Positions 8,148 through 16,359 of a DNA stretch of 35,068 bases are shown here, one piece after another. This DNA is from Bacteroidota bacterium (GTDB lineage: Bacteria > Bacteroidota > Bacteroidia > Bacteroidales > UBA4417). The position numbers and the translations under genes were made by a program. Where the stretch lies: positions 1-35,068 of the forward strand of contig JAKLFM010000033.1 in the NCBI GenBank assembly GCA_022711175.1. Direction: 5' to 3'. The notes below the pieces were generated by a model that was not told the DNA's origin, did no database searches, and was given only the letters and a program-made list of their open reading frames with translations. Within the stretch, counting starts at the first letter, position 1. The number at the start of each line of letters is the position of its first letter.

Positions 8148-11100
8148 TCAATAAACCGGCATCTTTCTTTTCCGGAATAATTCGGTAAGTTGGTCAAATT
8201 CCTTCCTAAAAATAACACCGACTCCCTGTGTATATGGTGCGCGCCCGGCATTGAGGTCGAGGGAGTTGTTGGCCCGGTTATAGGCTTTGACCCTAAAACG
8301 GCCATCGTCAGTAAGTTTTACTTCCACATTTACATCGCCAACCCATTTGTTACTGGCTTGTGTTGCGGTTGAAGCAGCCCCGGCTCCTGAGTTCATGCCC
8401 ATGCTGCCTTCGATGGTTACACGATCGTCGAACAACTGGGTTGAAAGTGCCAGTTCAAGTTGCTGTGCCGTCACCTGGTCGCCGGGACGGTAATTAACGC
8501 CAATATCAAAATCCTTACTAATCTGCGAAAGCATGCTGCTTAACTGGCTGCTGAGCATATCGAACGATGAGGAGCCGAGGCTCGACGACAATGCTGTTGT
8601 TCCCTGGTTAAAGCTGAAACTGTTGAGCACTAGCAGCGAAATCATCTGTTGATTCATAGCCACCTGGTTGCTGGTATCAATTACACTGTAGATGATTCGT
8701 TGTGTTTCAGGGTCAGCGTCGGGCATTTCGATACTGAACCGCAGATCAGGATTGTACAGGCTGTTGCGCAGTGAGATTATACAATCAATAGGAACCCTTT
8801 TGCCTGATATAGCATCGCCAACTGAAGCGATAAGTCCTTTGAGGTCAGGTTTTACCTTGTAAACAGCACGTAGGTTAATATCAGCATCATAGGGACTTCC
8901 ATTGAATGTGATAATTCCTCCTCGTTCAATTTGGAAGTTACGGCTGAAAATATTTTGCAGTGAGAACAGGAAGTTGCCTTCGTCCATATGATACTGCCCG
9001 TGCATCGTATAATTGCCTTTGGAGTCAACGCCCATGTTTACATTGCCATCGCCACGAACTTTGATGTTCCCCATCTGGTAAGGAAGAATAATTTCGAGCG
9101 CTGCATCGCGGGTTGCCTGAATCTGCATCTGGAGGTCGAGGTTCGAAAATTCAGGAATTGCATCTTCGACCGTTATCGAGTCCTCAGTTTCGGTGTTAAT
9201 GTACCGGATATAGTTATTATCAGAAATGCTCACCGAGTAGCTTATAGGCACGTGAATATCAGTACCTTTCTCAGTTTTGGCATTTATTTTCATCAGAATA
9301 TCATTTACCGGACCGGTAATGGAAATGTCGCCCGAACCAATTGCCTTGCCGTAAAAATATTCGAGTGGGCTGTACACCGTGTTGAGTGCGGCCATCTTAT
9401 CAGCTTTCAGGTTGATATCGAAACTCCAGTCGCTGAAAGCATGATGGTTTATTTTACCGTTTGCCAGCCCGGTATTTCCCAATGAATCGTTAATCGATAT
9501 ATCCTTAAACCACATCACATCCTTGTCGAAATTAAGGTCGCCGGCAAATGAGTACGATGTTTTTGTGTAATCGACCATTAATTGTGTGCGCATCAGATGA
9601 ACGGACCCTGCCAGAACCGGATCAGCAAAATCGCCTTTCAGTTTGATTTTGCCTGTTCCATAGCCCTTTAACTTAGAGAATAACCCGGTGAAGAAAGGTT
9701 CGAACAGCTTAACTTTGAGGTTGTCGGCAGTGAGGTCGATATCGAAATTATTGTGTTTGCGCTGCGGATAAATGCTGCCGTTTACTAACAGCGGATAGTG
9801 TAAACCGGCTGACCCGTGATATGCAATACAACCGTCAATATCAAGTGATTTATTCCCGGTGTTCCACGCGCTGAAAGCTTCAAAATCGCCCAACTGCTCA
9901 TGGTTGAAACCGAAATTCTTTATCTGCAATTGTATAATAGCCTTCGGAATGTTGTAAACTTCCGACAACGAAACATCGCCATTTGCAAGGCCGTCGAAGT
10001 CTATGCCAATTTCTTTGGTAAGAATATCAAGCGCTGACAGGTCAAAGTTCTGAAGGTTCAGCGAGAGTTTATCAAGCGGGTCATGCGAAATGGCTCCGTT
10101 AATACTCAGGCTCTGTTGATTGTTACTGAATTTCAGGTTATTCAACGCTATATAGCCGCTGTCGATCAAAACACTGTTCCCCTGTTGAATTGCCCAACTG
10201 CTGTCGTTTATCAATATGCCCGCTGTTTGTATCGAGGCCATTAGCCGCGGAAATCCGCCAAACGATAATGATCCGGTAATGTTCCCTTTGTTGTGGTCAA
10301 CAACGTCCTGGTCGTTCCAGGTAAGCTGCCAGTTCACACTGTCGTTTCCGGCCAACGCATTGAGCATCAGTCTTTCAATGTGAAATCCTGAGGTATCAGG
10401 CTTTATTCCGCCTGAAAGATCAACATTGCTTGATTGAAGCGCCAGGCTGAATTTATTCTGGCTGGTCGTTCCAGTCATGGTGAAATTCCATAACGAAAGC
10501 CCTGAAATCCTGAGTAGTGGCGAATAAGCATTGATATTGATGAGGCCTGCAGCGGGATCGAAACTGCCCGACAGCAGCGATTGCCTGTCTAATTCCAACG
10601 CCGGTAAAAAAAGCGCGGTAAGTGGTCGTGTATTCTTTAATCTGATGGTATAATCAAAACGGCCTTGTTTCACCTGCGGCTTTATTTGAAGGCCTTTGGT
10701 AATCGAAGGCAGGTAATCGGTAAATATCAGCAAAATGTAATCGCGCAGATCATCGAAAGTGTACAGGCCTGTAAATGTGGCATCTGCAAAGTCGGAGACA
10801 AGAGTCATCTTTTTATTGTCACCTTCGAGCATCTGCGTTTTCAGTTGCAGGTTGTTCATTTCAATGATGTGCCCGTTTTCATAGAATGCAGTATTGTCGA
10901 AATCAAGTGCACCGATAAGGTTGTCGAGCGAATTGCCTGTAAACTGCAATCTCATGGTTGTGGAAATACTCGTCGATGTATCGCGCTGCACAAGATTAAG
11001 CCGCGTGAGTTGAGCATCCGTAACAATAGCATGAAAATCGAAGGACGGCAGGCTGTCGGAGAGGTCAATAACACCATCGAAATCGAGTTTGGCGAGTTCA

Positions 11101-12569
11101 TCAGCCAGTTTTACCTTACCCGAAAAAGCCTCATGTTTAAAAATACCGTCAATCTTAATATTGTTTAGCGTATTGCCTTTAACTTCTACATCTTGCAATT
11201 GTCCTTCAAATGTAAGATCGGCGGTGGCCATAGTCAGCCCCTTACCTTTTACATTTGCCGAAAAGCTGAGAGACCCTACATCCTTATATTCCAGTATTTT
11301 GCCAAGATCGAAATCTTCGGCACTCAGTTTTCCGTCGTATTCAATGATTTGCTGTTGCTTATTGTTAGTGAGCAGGATGTCGGTAGTGAGTTTACCTGCA
11401 TCGGACCAAAAAGCACCATTCGATACAAAATCATTGTAAAAACCTGTAAATCTTCCTTTTACAGTAATCAATCCGAGCCTGTACAACTCTTTTGGCAGTT
11501 TGCCTATGGTTGTGTTACCAGGTAACCCGAATGACGAAATATCGTCGGCAGTGGTGGTGAGATTCTCAATTTTAAAATGCGCGAAAGTCTCCGTCCAGTC
11601 AGGCAGGCCGTTAAGGCTGACATCTCCTTTGTATTTAGTGGAATTGCCGTAGGTGATATCCATGCCCTTACCCTTGAATGATGTTACCGTTCCTTTAAGG
11701 TTTCCGGCAATTCCAAACACTTCGTTCATTCCTTCAATTTCAGGAGCAAAGAATTGAATATCACGCATATCGAGCTTCGAAGGCCTGATTTGTGACACAA
11801 TGCGGACACTGTCGAGAAAGTAATTAAAAGCGTTCCAGTTTGGATATTCAAAAGCGAGGTCGAGTTCCAGGTCACTGTTGTCAGTAATGAGATGAAGCTT
11901 TTGTGCCGAGAATCCCCTTGAAGTAACCAACGCCTGGGTTTCAAATTTCCGGATGCGTAAGCCGCTTTTCTCAACGGCAGTGAGTGACCGTATATTCCCG
12001 GAAATCGAATCTCCCTCTAAGGCGATATTCTTCATCCTGAGGTTAATCCCGGAGACATCAATATCGCTGTAATCCATCCCCTTGTATTTACCGGCTGTGT
12101 TCTGATTGCAATAGTTGAAGTGCGAATCAATGATTTTCAATGTTTTACATCGGAGCGACCAGGGTTTTGTGGTAGTATCAGCAGGTTCGGTTGATGCGAA
12201 ATAGTCGATGATAAACTGCAGGTTCAGCAACGAATCACCCTGGTACTGTATAAGATTCACATCCGCTTTGTTGACCGATATACTGTTAAGCGAGAGCAAC
12301 CTCTTATTGCGGTGGATTTTACCGTATCCGAGTTTGATGTTATGGGCAGCGATAAGGGTTTTATGGTGCCGGTCCCTAATTTTCAGATCTTCAATTGATA
12401 TATTCAGAAACCAGCTGATATCAACTCCGCCAACCGTAACTTCAGTGCCAAGTTTTTCAGAAAGAGAACGGGCTACTTTCGCGGTAATAAAGGTTTGAAC
12501 CGGGCTTAACCTGAGCAACAAATAGGCAGGCAACGGCATGATGAATACCGTGAGGAAGATTCCTATCAA
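8148..12569 (-). CDS. TamB-like translocation and assembly module protein
   Basis: About 1473 residues. An N-terminal membrane anchor (GIFLTVFIMPLPAYLLL) is followed by a long beta-helical AsmA/TamB-like body of repeated 'xLDGxx' and 'GxxxLxG' strands. The C-terminal TamB (DUF490) domain spans about 1080-1450 (DIHVPISYSVSI, GNIKVRGDGNVNMG, IERGGIITFNGSPYDADINL, ending in GVGVIFRKEFDQLTELFRKR). Family members bridge the periplasm and are implicated in outer-membrane protein assembly and phospholipid transport. No BamA/TamA gene lies beside it. The start is uncertain: 12569 is TTG, the frame is open back to a stop at 12609-12611, and that stretch encodes a plausible positive N-terminus (RKSIKKGRSI) but no ATG. 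The first ATG (12539) falls inside the anchor. Confidence 0.88.
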   Translation of the reverse strand: MIGIFLTVFIMPLPAYLLLRLSPVQTFITAKVARSLSEKLGTEVTVGGVDISWFLNISIEDLKIRDRHHKTLIAAHNIKLGYGKIHRNKRLLSLNSISVNKADVNLIQYQGDSLLNLQFIIDYFASTEPADTTTKPWSLRCKTLKIIDSHFNYCNQNTAGKYKGMDYSDIDVSGINLRMKNIALEGDSISGNIRSLTAVEKSGLRIRKFETQALVTSRGFSAQKLHLITDNSDLELDLAFEYPNWNAFNYFLDSVRIVSQIRPSKLDMRDIQFFAPEIEGMNEVFGIAGNLKGTVTSFKGKGMDITYGNSTKYKGDVSLNGLPDWTETFAHFKIENLTTTADDISSFGLPGNTTIGKLPKELYRLGLITVKGRFTGFYNDFVSNGAFWSDAGKLTTDILLTNNKQQQIIEYDGKLSAEDFDLGKILEYKDVGSLSFSANVKGKGLTMATADLTFEGQLQDVEVKGNTLNNIKIDGIFKHEAFSGKVKLADELAKLDFDGVIDLSDSLPSFDFHAIVTDAQLTRLNLVQRDTSTSISTTMRLQFTGNSLDNLIGALDFDNTAFYENGHIIEMNNLQLKTQMLEGDNKKMTLVSDFADATFTGLYTFDDLRDYILLIFTDYLPSITKGLQIKPQVKQGRFDYTIRLKNTRPLTALFLPALELDRQSLLSGSFDPAAGLININAYSPLLRISGLSLWNFTMTGTTSQNKFSLALQSSNVDLSGGIKPDTSGFHIERLMLNALAGNDSVNWQLTWNDQDVVDHNKGNITGSLSFGGFPRLMASIQTAGILINDSSWAIQQGNSVLIDSGYIALNNLKFSNNQQSLSINGAISHDPLDKLSLNLQNFDLSALDILTKEIGIDFDGLANGDVSLSEVYNIPKAIIQLQIKNFGFNHEQLGDFEAFSAWNTGNKSLDIDGCIAYHGSAGLHYPLLVNGSIYPQRKHNNFDIDLTADNLKVKLFEPFFTGLFSKLKGYGTGKIKLKGDFADPVLAGSVHLMRTQLMVDYTKTSYSFAGDLNFDKDVMWFKDISINDSLGNTGLANGKINHHAFSDWSFDINLKADKMAALNTVYSPLEYFYGKAIGSGDISITGPVNDILMKINAKTEKGTDIHVPISYSVSISDNNYIRYINTETEDSITVEDAIPEFSNLDLQMQIQATRDAALEIILPYQMGNIKVRGDGNVNMGVDSKGNYTMHGQYHMDEGNFLFSLQNIFSRNFQIERGGIITFNGSPYDADINLRAVYKVKPDLKGLIASVGDAISGKRVPIDCIISLRNSLYNPDLRFSIEMPDADPETQRIIYSVIDTSNQVAMNQQMISLLVLNSFSFNQGTTALSSSLGSSSFDMLSSQLSSMLSQISKDFDIGVNYRPGDQVTAQQLELALSTQLFDDRVTIEGSMGMNSGAGAASTATQASNKWVGDVNVEVKLTDDGRFRVKAYNRANNSLDLNAGRAPYTQGVGVIFRKEFDQLTELFRKRKMPVY

Positions 12570-12589
12570 TATGGATCGGCCTTTTTTGA

Positions 12590-12597
12590 TACTTTTG
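12590..12597 (+). promoter_or_regulatory. Putative -7 promoter element of tsaD
   Basis: TACTTTTG matches TAnnTTTG exactly, 63 bp before the tsaD ATG. It lies on the opposite strand to the tamB-like promoter element and just upstream of the tamB-like start, so the two leaders would overlap. Confidence 0.4.
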
Positions 12598-12639
12598 CGG
12601 TTTATTTGTCAGCCTTGTGGTAGCCAAACTGTTAAAATA

Positions 12640-12647
12640 CAAAGATA
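12640..12647 (-). promoter_or_regulatory. Putative -7 promoter element of the tamB-like gene
   Basis: On the minus strand this reads TATCTTTG, an exact TAnnTTTG match, 71 bp before the TTG at 12569 and 13 bp from the divergent tsaD ATG. Confidence 0.4.
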
Positions 12648-12659
12648 TTGTCAAATACC

Positions 12660-13676
12660 ATGCCTGTTTACATCCTAGCTATTGAATCCTCGTGCGACGA
12701 CACCTCGGCTGCCGTTTTTGCCGATACCACAATGTTGTCGAATATTGTTGCAAATCAGCAGGTTCACAAGGATTTTGGCGGCGTGGTTCCCGAACTTGCT
12801 TCGCGTGCACACCAGCAAAACATCATCCCTGTCATCAGCAAAGCACTTGATACAGCAAAAATAGATAAAAAAATGCTGCAGGCAGTTGCCTTCACCCGTG
12901 GGCCGGGCTTACTGGGATCGCTGCTGGTTGGAACATCTTTTGCTAAAGCATTTGCACTCGGACTTAATATTCCGCTCATCGAGATTAACCATCTTCAGGC
13001 TCATGTGCTGGCTCATTTTATCCAGGACAAGGATGAACAGCGGGTTGTACCACAATTCCCTTTTCTCTGTCTGACCGTTTCGGGCGGCCATACGCAGATT
13101 GTGCTGGTTCGCGACTATTTCGACATGGAGATTGTTGGACAGACCATTGATGATGCCGCCGGCGAGGCATTTGACAAGTCAGCCAAAATCCTTGGCCTTC
13201 CCTATCCCGGAGGGCCGTATATTGATAAAAACGCAAAGGCTGGCAAACCCGTTTTTACTTTTGCCAAACCATTGGTGCCCGGACTAAATTACAGTTTTAG
13301 CGGGCTCAAGACTTCATTCCTGTATTTTCTTCGCGATCAACTGAAAGAAAACCAGCTATTTATCGAAGAGAATATGAATGATTTGTGTGCCTCGATGCAA
13401 AAGTCAATAATTGACATCCTGATGGATAAACTGCTCAAAGCTGCCAAACATTATAACATCCGAGAGATAGCCATTGCGGGGGGCGTATCAGCCAATTCAG
13501 GATTACGCGAAGCCATTCTCGGCCTGAAAGAATCACACCATTACAATGTCTATATCCCTCAATTTCAATACACTACCGACAATGCAGCTATGATTGCTGT
13601 CGCAGGATACGTCAAGTATCTGCAGGGAAATTTTGCCGGTCAGGAAATGGCGCCTTATTCGAGGGGCGGAATCTAA
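12660..13676 (+). CDS. tsaD: tRNA N6-adenosine threonylcarbamoyltransferase TsaD
   Basis: 338 residues from the ATG at 12660 (MPVYILAIESSCDDTSAAV). An in-frame TTG at 12648 adds four unlikely residues. TsaD transfers the threonylcarbamoyl group from TC-AMP to A37 of ANN-decoding tRNAs, working with TsaB and TsaE. Diagnostic features are the N-terminal ASKHA phosphate loop, the metal-binding NHLQAHVLAH motif with His111 and His115 (the same positions as in E. coli), SGGHTQIVL, DDAAGEAFDKSAKILGLPYPGGP and AIAGGVSANSGLR. Length is typical and no residue is missing. It is divergent from the tamB-like gene and converges with ppnP, whose end is only 12 bp away. Confidence 0.97.
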   Translation: MPVYILAIESSCDDTSAAVFADTTMLSNIVANQQVHKDFGGVVPELASRAHQQNIIPVISKALDTAKIDKKMLQAVAFTRGPGLLGSLLVGTSFAKAFALGLNIPLIEINHLQAHVLAHFIQDKDEQRVVPQFPFLCLTVSGGHTQIVLVRDYFDMEIVGQTIDDAAGEAFDKSAKILGLPYPGGPYIDKNAKAGKPVFTFAKPLVPGLNYSFSGLKTSFLYFLRDQLKENQLFIEENMNDLCASMQKSIIDILMDKLLKAAKHYNIREIAIAGGVSANSGLREAILGLKESHHYNVYIPQFQYTTDNAAMIAVAGYVKYLQGNFAGQEMAPYSRGGI

Positions 13677-13688
13677 TTTCAGAACGAT

Positions 13689-13970
13689 TTATTTATACAG
13701 GCACAGATAACTTACATCTGCCAACGCTTTTACCCTGAACTTCACACCTTTGTCAACGATGAACGTGCTGAAAGGTTCATAGGCTTTCCATTCCGTTTCA
13801 CCCGGCAGCATCACATGAAGCACACCTGAAGTAACTGTCATATACTCAACAGTTGATGTTCCGAATTCATACTCACCCGCAGCCATCACACCAATGGTAG
13901 CCGGGCAGTCAGCGGTGCTGAACGCAAGTGATTTGACATTCCCGCCAAAATATTCGTTTACTTTTATCAT
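13689..13970 (-). CDS. ppnP: Pyrimidine/purine nucleoside phosphorylase PpnP
   Basis: 93 residues, the usual size of this small cupin (formerly DUF1255/YaiE). PpnP splits a broad set of purine and pyrimidine nucleosides with phosphate, giving the base and ribose 1-phosphate. Family signatures are NEYFGGNVKSLAF at the N-terminus, ATIGVMAAGEYEFGTSTVEYMTV in the first cupin strands, GVLHVMLPGE and the closing YEPFSTFIVDKGVKFRVKA. It converges with tsaD at a distance of 12 bp with no room for a separate terminator. The 141-bp gap to its right holds no exact -7 match and no ORF. Confidence 0.92.
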   Translation of the reverse strand: MIKVNEYFGGNVKSLAFSTADCPATIGVMAAGEYEFGTSTVEYMTVTSGVLHVMLPGETEWKAYEPFSTFIVDKGVKFRVKALADVSYLCLYK

Positions 13971-14111
13971 GGTGAATTTATTTTTTCTTGTTTGTAATTG
14001 TCTTTATTGTAATCTGATAATCTGCTGTTTATTGTTAAACTTTAGTTCCTCCAACAAGATGCGATAATCGAAAATAAACATCCGGTATAGGCTTGAGGCC
14101 AACGCGTTCAT

Positions 14112-14984
14112 CTACTTAAGTACTTCGAACCTTTCTTCCACATCGGCAGTAAAAGTTTTAAACCTTTGATCGTAGTGTAGTATGATTCGTTTTGTGGCCC
14201 CTTGCGGCATATTCCGTCGGATATAATCATTGATGAGGAAGTCAGTGAGCAGTTCGGCATGTTTTTTACCTGATGCTTCGGCCATTTTATAGATATCGTT
14301 ATATGTAATCCTTGACACTGTGTTATCGAAGTACATTTTATCATCCCAATTATTGTATTTGAAGCCGCCTAGAAATTCATCTTCGATATAGCCGCTCAGG
14401 TACAACAGTCGTTGCTGACTTTCAGCGCCTTCCAATGCCGTTTCAATCCATGTGTTCATGCCGAAAGTAGTGAGTTCATACTCTTTAACGTAATAGTTGT
14501 CATCAGGATCGTAAGTCTCTTCGGAATAAGGAACAGTTTCTTCCTCGAGTTGCAGTTGTACAAAGTTGATTGACCATTTTGAGCCTCTCTCGTTATTGAA
14601 CTGAACACTGTCAGCCGGCAGATACAGTCTGTATCCGTTTGACTTCAATTCCTGCAGAAAGGTGTTGTAAAACAGTTCGAGGAAAGCCGAGTCGGAGATA
14701 AATTGCAAGTATGTGCTCTGATAAAATCCAACCGAGTCCTTTGCCACCTGGTTTATAAGATTCACAGGATCAGGCTCCTGGTGAGTCAGGTTGGTCTTAT
14801 AAATAAAGTCGGCAGGGATGATCATTAATGCTTCCTGTTCAGCGGATTTAAGGTAGCGGCGCCCCAATTTTTGTTCAACCGAACAAGAGGCCAGACCAAG
14901 AATAAATGCAAGCGATGTAATAATCGCAAAATTCAATTTAAAATTAAATCGCGGCCGTGCTTTGTTATTAATTGAGATAACCAT
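14112..14984 (-). CDS. Lipoprotein of unknown function
   Basis: 290 residues. A rather long positively charged N-region (MVISINNKARPRFNFKLNF) precedes a hydrophobic stretch and a lipobox-like LASC, giving a candidate lipidated cysteine at residue 34. The rest is soluble and mixed alpha/beta. It has acidic patches (QLEEETVPYSEETYDPDDNY) and a C-terminal part with YNDIYKMAEASGKKHAELL and DYIRRNMPQGATKRIILHYD. I do not recognise a family or catalytic motif. It lies 32 bp downstream of fprA on the same strand and could be read from the same transcript, but the two have no obvious shared role. Confidence 0.7.
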   Translation of the reverse strand: MVISINNKARPRFNFKLNFAIITSLAFILGLASCSVEQKLGRRYLKSAEQEALMIIPADFIYKTNLTHQEPDPVNLINQVAKDSVGFYQSTYLQFISDSAFLELFYNTFLQELKSNGYRLYLPADSVQFNNERGSKWSINFVQLQLEEETVPYSEETYDPDDNYYVKEYELTTFGMNTWIETALEGAESQQRLLYLSGYIEDEFLGGFKYNNWDDKMYFDNTVSRITYNDIYKMAEASGKKHAELLTDFLINDYIRRNMPQGATKRIILHYDQRFKTFTADVEERFEVLK

Positions 14985-15016
14985 ACCAAATCATTTACAT
15001 ATCTGCTACTTACAAA

Positions 15017-16240
15017 TCATTCAGCGGTTTCTGCCTTAAAATTGTCATATACCTGTATGGCAAACCTGCGGCCATATTCCTTAGCTTGCTGCAGGGCATC
15101 GTTGTGAGGTGTGAATTTTATAAACAAGCCTTCACCAAAGTATTTGAATTTGAGATTTGTAAGATTGGTTTCAAGCATTTTCATCGCTTCACCGCTCCAT
15201 CCGTACGAACCGAAAGCACCGGCAAGTTTACCCTTGTCGCGGATGGGATTTGCTACTGCAAATAACTGGTAGAGGGGCAAAAGTATGTTTTGATTGATGG
15301 TTGGCGAACCGACTATCAGGGCTGAACAGTTTGAAACATAGTGTTCCATTTTGTCGGGCGGCATTGTTTCGATATCGTGAAGTTCAACATCTACACCCTC
15401 AACAAGGCGGCAACCTTCAGCAATATTCACAGCCAATGCTCCTGTGTTATGATAAGCGGAAACATAGGCAATGAAAATCATCGGCTTGCTGGCCGGCAGC
15501 ATTGTTTCCCTGGCCAACTTCTCCGAAAGATCTACAAATCTCTTCCAGTTTTTTCGCAGCAAAGGTCCATGGCCTGGCAAAACCGCCGATATTTCGAGCG
15601 GTCTTATTTTCTCAATGGCTTTCACCATGAACTTGCTGTATGGTTTTAAAATAACCTCGAAATAATATTTGAAAGCATCGTCCCAGTTTCCTACAAGGTC
15701 ATCAAACATGGCTTCGTGACAATAGTGTGCGCCAAAAGAGTCGCAGGTGAAGAGCAACTGGTCCTCTTCGAGATAGGAATAAATTGAATCGGGCCAATGT
15801 AGATTCGGAGCCCCAATAATACGCAACTTCTTATTTCCCAGATCAATAACATCCTGGTCTTTTACCTGTATATGCTGAAATTCGAATCCCAGCAGATCGC
15901 GCAGGTAACGAATGGCATTACCACTGCCCACTACTTTGGCTTTCGGTGCAACAGCAAGCAATTTGGCCAGGCTTCCGCTGTGATCAGGTTCAGTATGGTT
16001 AACAACGATATATTCGAGTTCCGACGGGTCACAGTATGTCTTCAGTTTTGCAATGAAGGTGTCGAAATATTTCTCTTTAACCGTTTCGACTAGTGTTTTG
16101 TGCTCAGCATTAATGAAATACGAGTTATAGGTTGTTCCGTAGGGTGTGTGCATTACTACATCGAAAGTTACAAGTTCACGATCGAGCACTCCTACCCACG
16201 AAACATCATTCGAAATCGCAAGTGTTTTATTGTCAGGCAT
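15017..16240 (-). CDS. fprA: A-type flavoprotein / flavodiiron protein (FprA family)
   Basis: 407 residues in two domains. An N-terminal metallo-beta-lactamase-like domain (about 1-250) carries the diiron ligands: His82, Glu84, Asp86 and His87 in HTEPDH, then His148 (NLHWPDS), Asp167 (TCDSFGAH) and His224 (LPGHGP). A C-terminal flavodoxin domain (about 255-400) begins with MIFIAYVSAYHNTGALA, the FMN phosphate loop, and contains LIVGSPTINQN and AFGSYGWSGEA. All iron ligands are present, so the enzyme should be active. Flavodiiron proteins reduce O2 to water and/or NO to N2O and protect anaerobes from oxygen or nitrosative stress, which fits an anaerobic or microaerobic lifestyle. There is no fused rubredoxin. 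A GTTTRAA heptad repeat lies directly before the start codon. Confidence 0.95.
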   Translation of the reverse strand: MPDNKTLAISNDVSWVGVLDRELVTFDVVMHTPYGTTYNSYFINAEHKTLVETVKEKYFDTFIAKLKTYCDPSELEYIVVNHTEPDHSGSLAKLLAVAPKAKVVGSGNAIRYLRDLLGFEFQHIQVKDQDVIDLGNKKLRIIGAPNLHWPDSIYSYLEEDQLLFTCDSFGAHYCHEAMFDDLVGNWDDAFKYYFEVILKPYSKFMVKAIEKIRPLEISAVLPGHGPLLRKNWKRFVDLSEKLARETMLPASKPMIFIAYVSAYHNTGALAVNIAEGCRLVEGVDVELHDIETMPPDKMEHYVSNCSALIVGSPTINQNILLPLYQLFAVANPIRDKGKLAGAFGSYGWSGEAMKMLETNLTNLKFKYFGEGLFIKFTPHNDALQQAKEYGRRFAIQVYDNFKAETAE

Positions 16241-16247
16241 ATGAGTT

Positions 16248-16289
16248 GTTTGAAGTTTGAAGTTTAAAGTTTGAAGTTTAAAGTTTCAT
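16248..16289. repeat. GTTTRAA heptad tandem repeat before fprA
   Basis: Six head-to-tail 7-bp units: GTTTGAA, GTTTGAA, GTTTAAA, GTTTGAA, GTTTAAA, GTTTCAT. The array ends 7 bp from the fprA start codon. On the coding strand it reads as a TTCAAAC/TTTAAAC leader. A related array lies at 26144-26172, before pstB. The rest of the 16241-16359 gap is A/T-rich with no exact -7 match. Confidence 0.85.
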
Positions 16290-16359
16290 GTTTTTATTTT
16301 TAGATTGCAACTTTGCATGTTGAAAATCTCGCGGCTGAATTTAATAAAGTGCTAATCCC

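Noticed and set aside
10665..11168. Long plus-strand open frame of 167 codons inside the tamB-like gene
   Set aside because: It is antisense to a clearly coding region and lacks recognisable motifs. The same applies to other antisense frames such as 8988-9485 and 6681-7169.
16248..16289. Heptad array considered as a CRISPR or phage attachment site
   Set aside because: Units are 7 bp and contiguous with no spacers, no cas gene or integrase is nearby, and a similar array lies before pstB.
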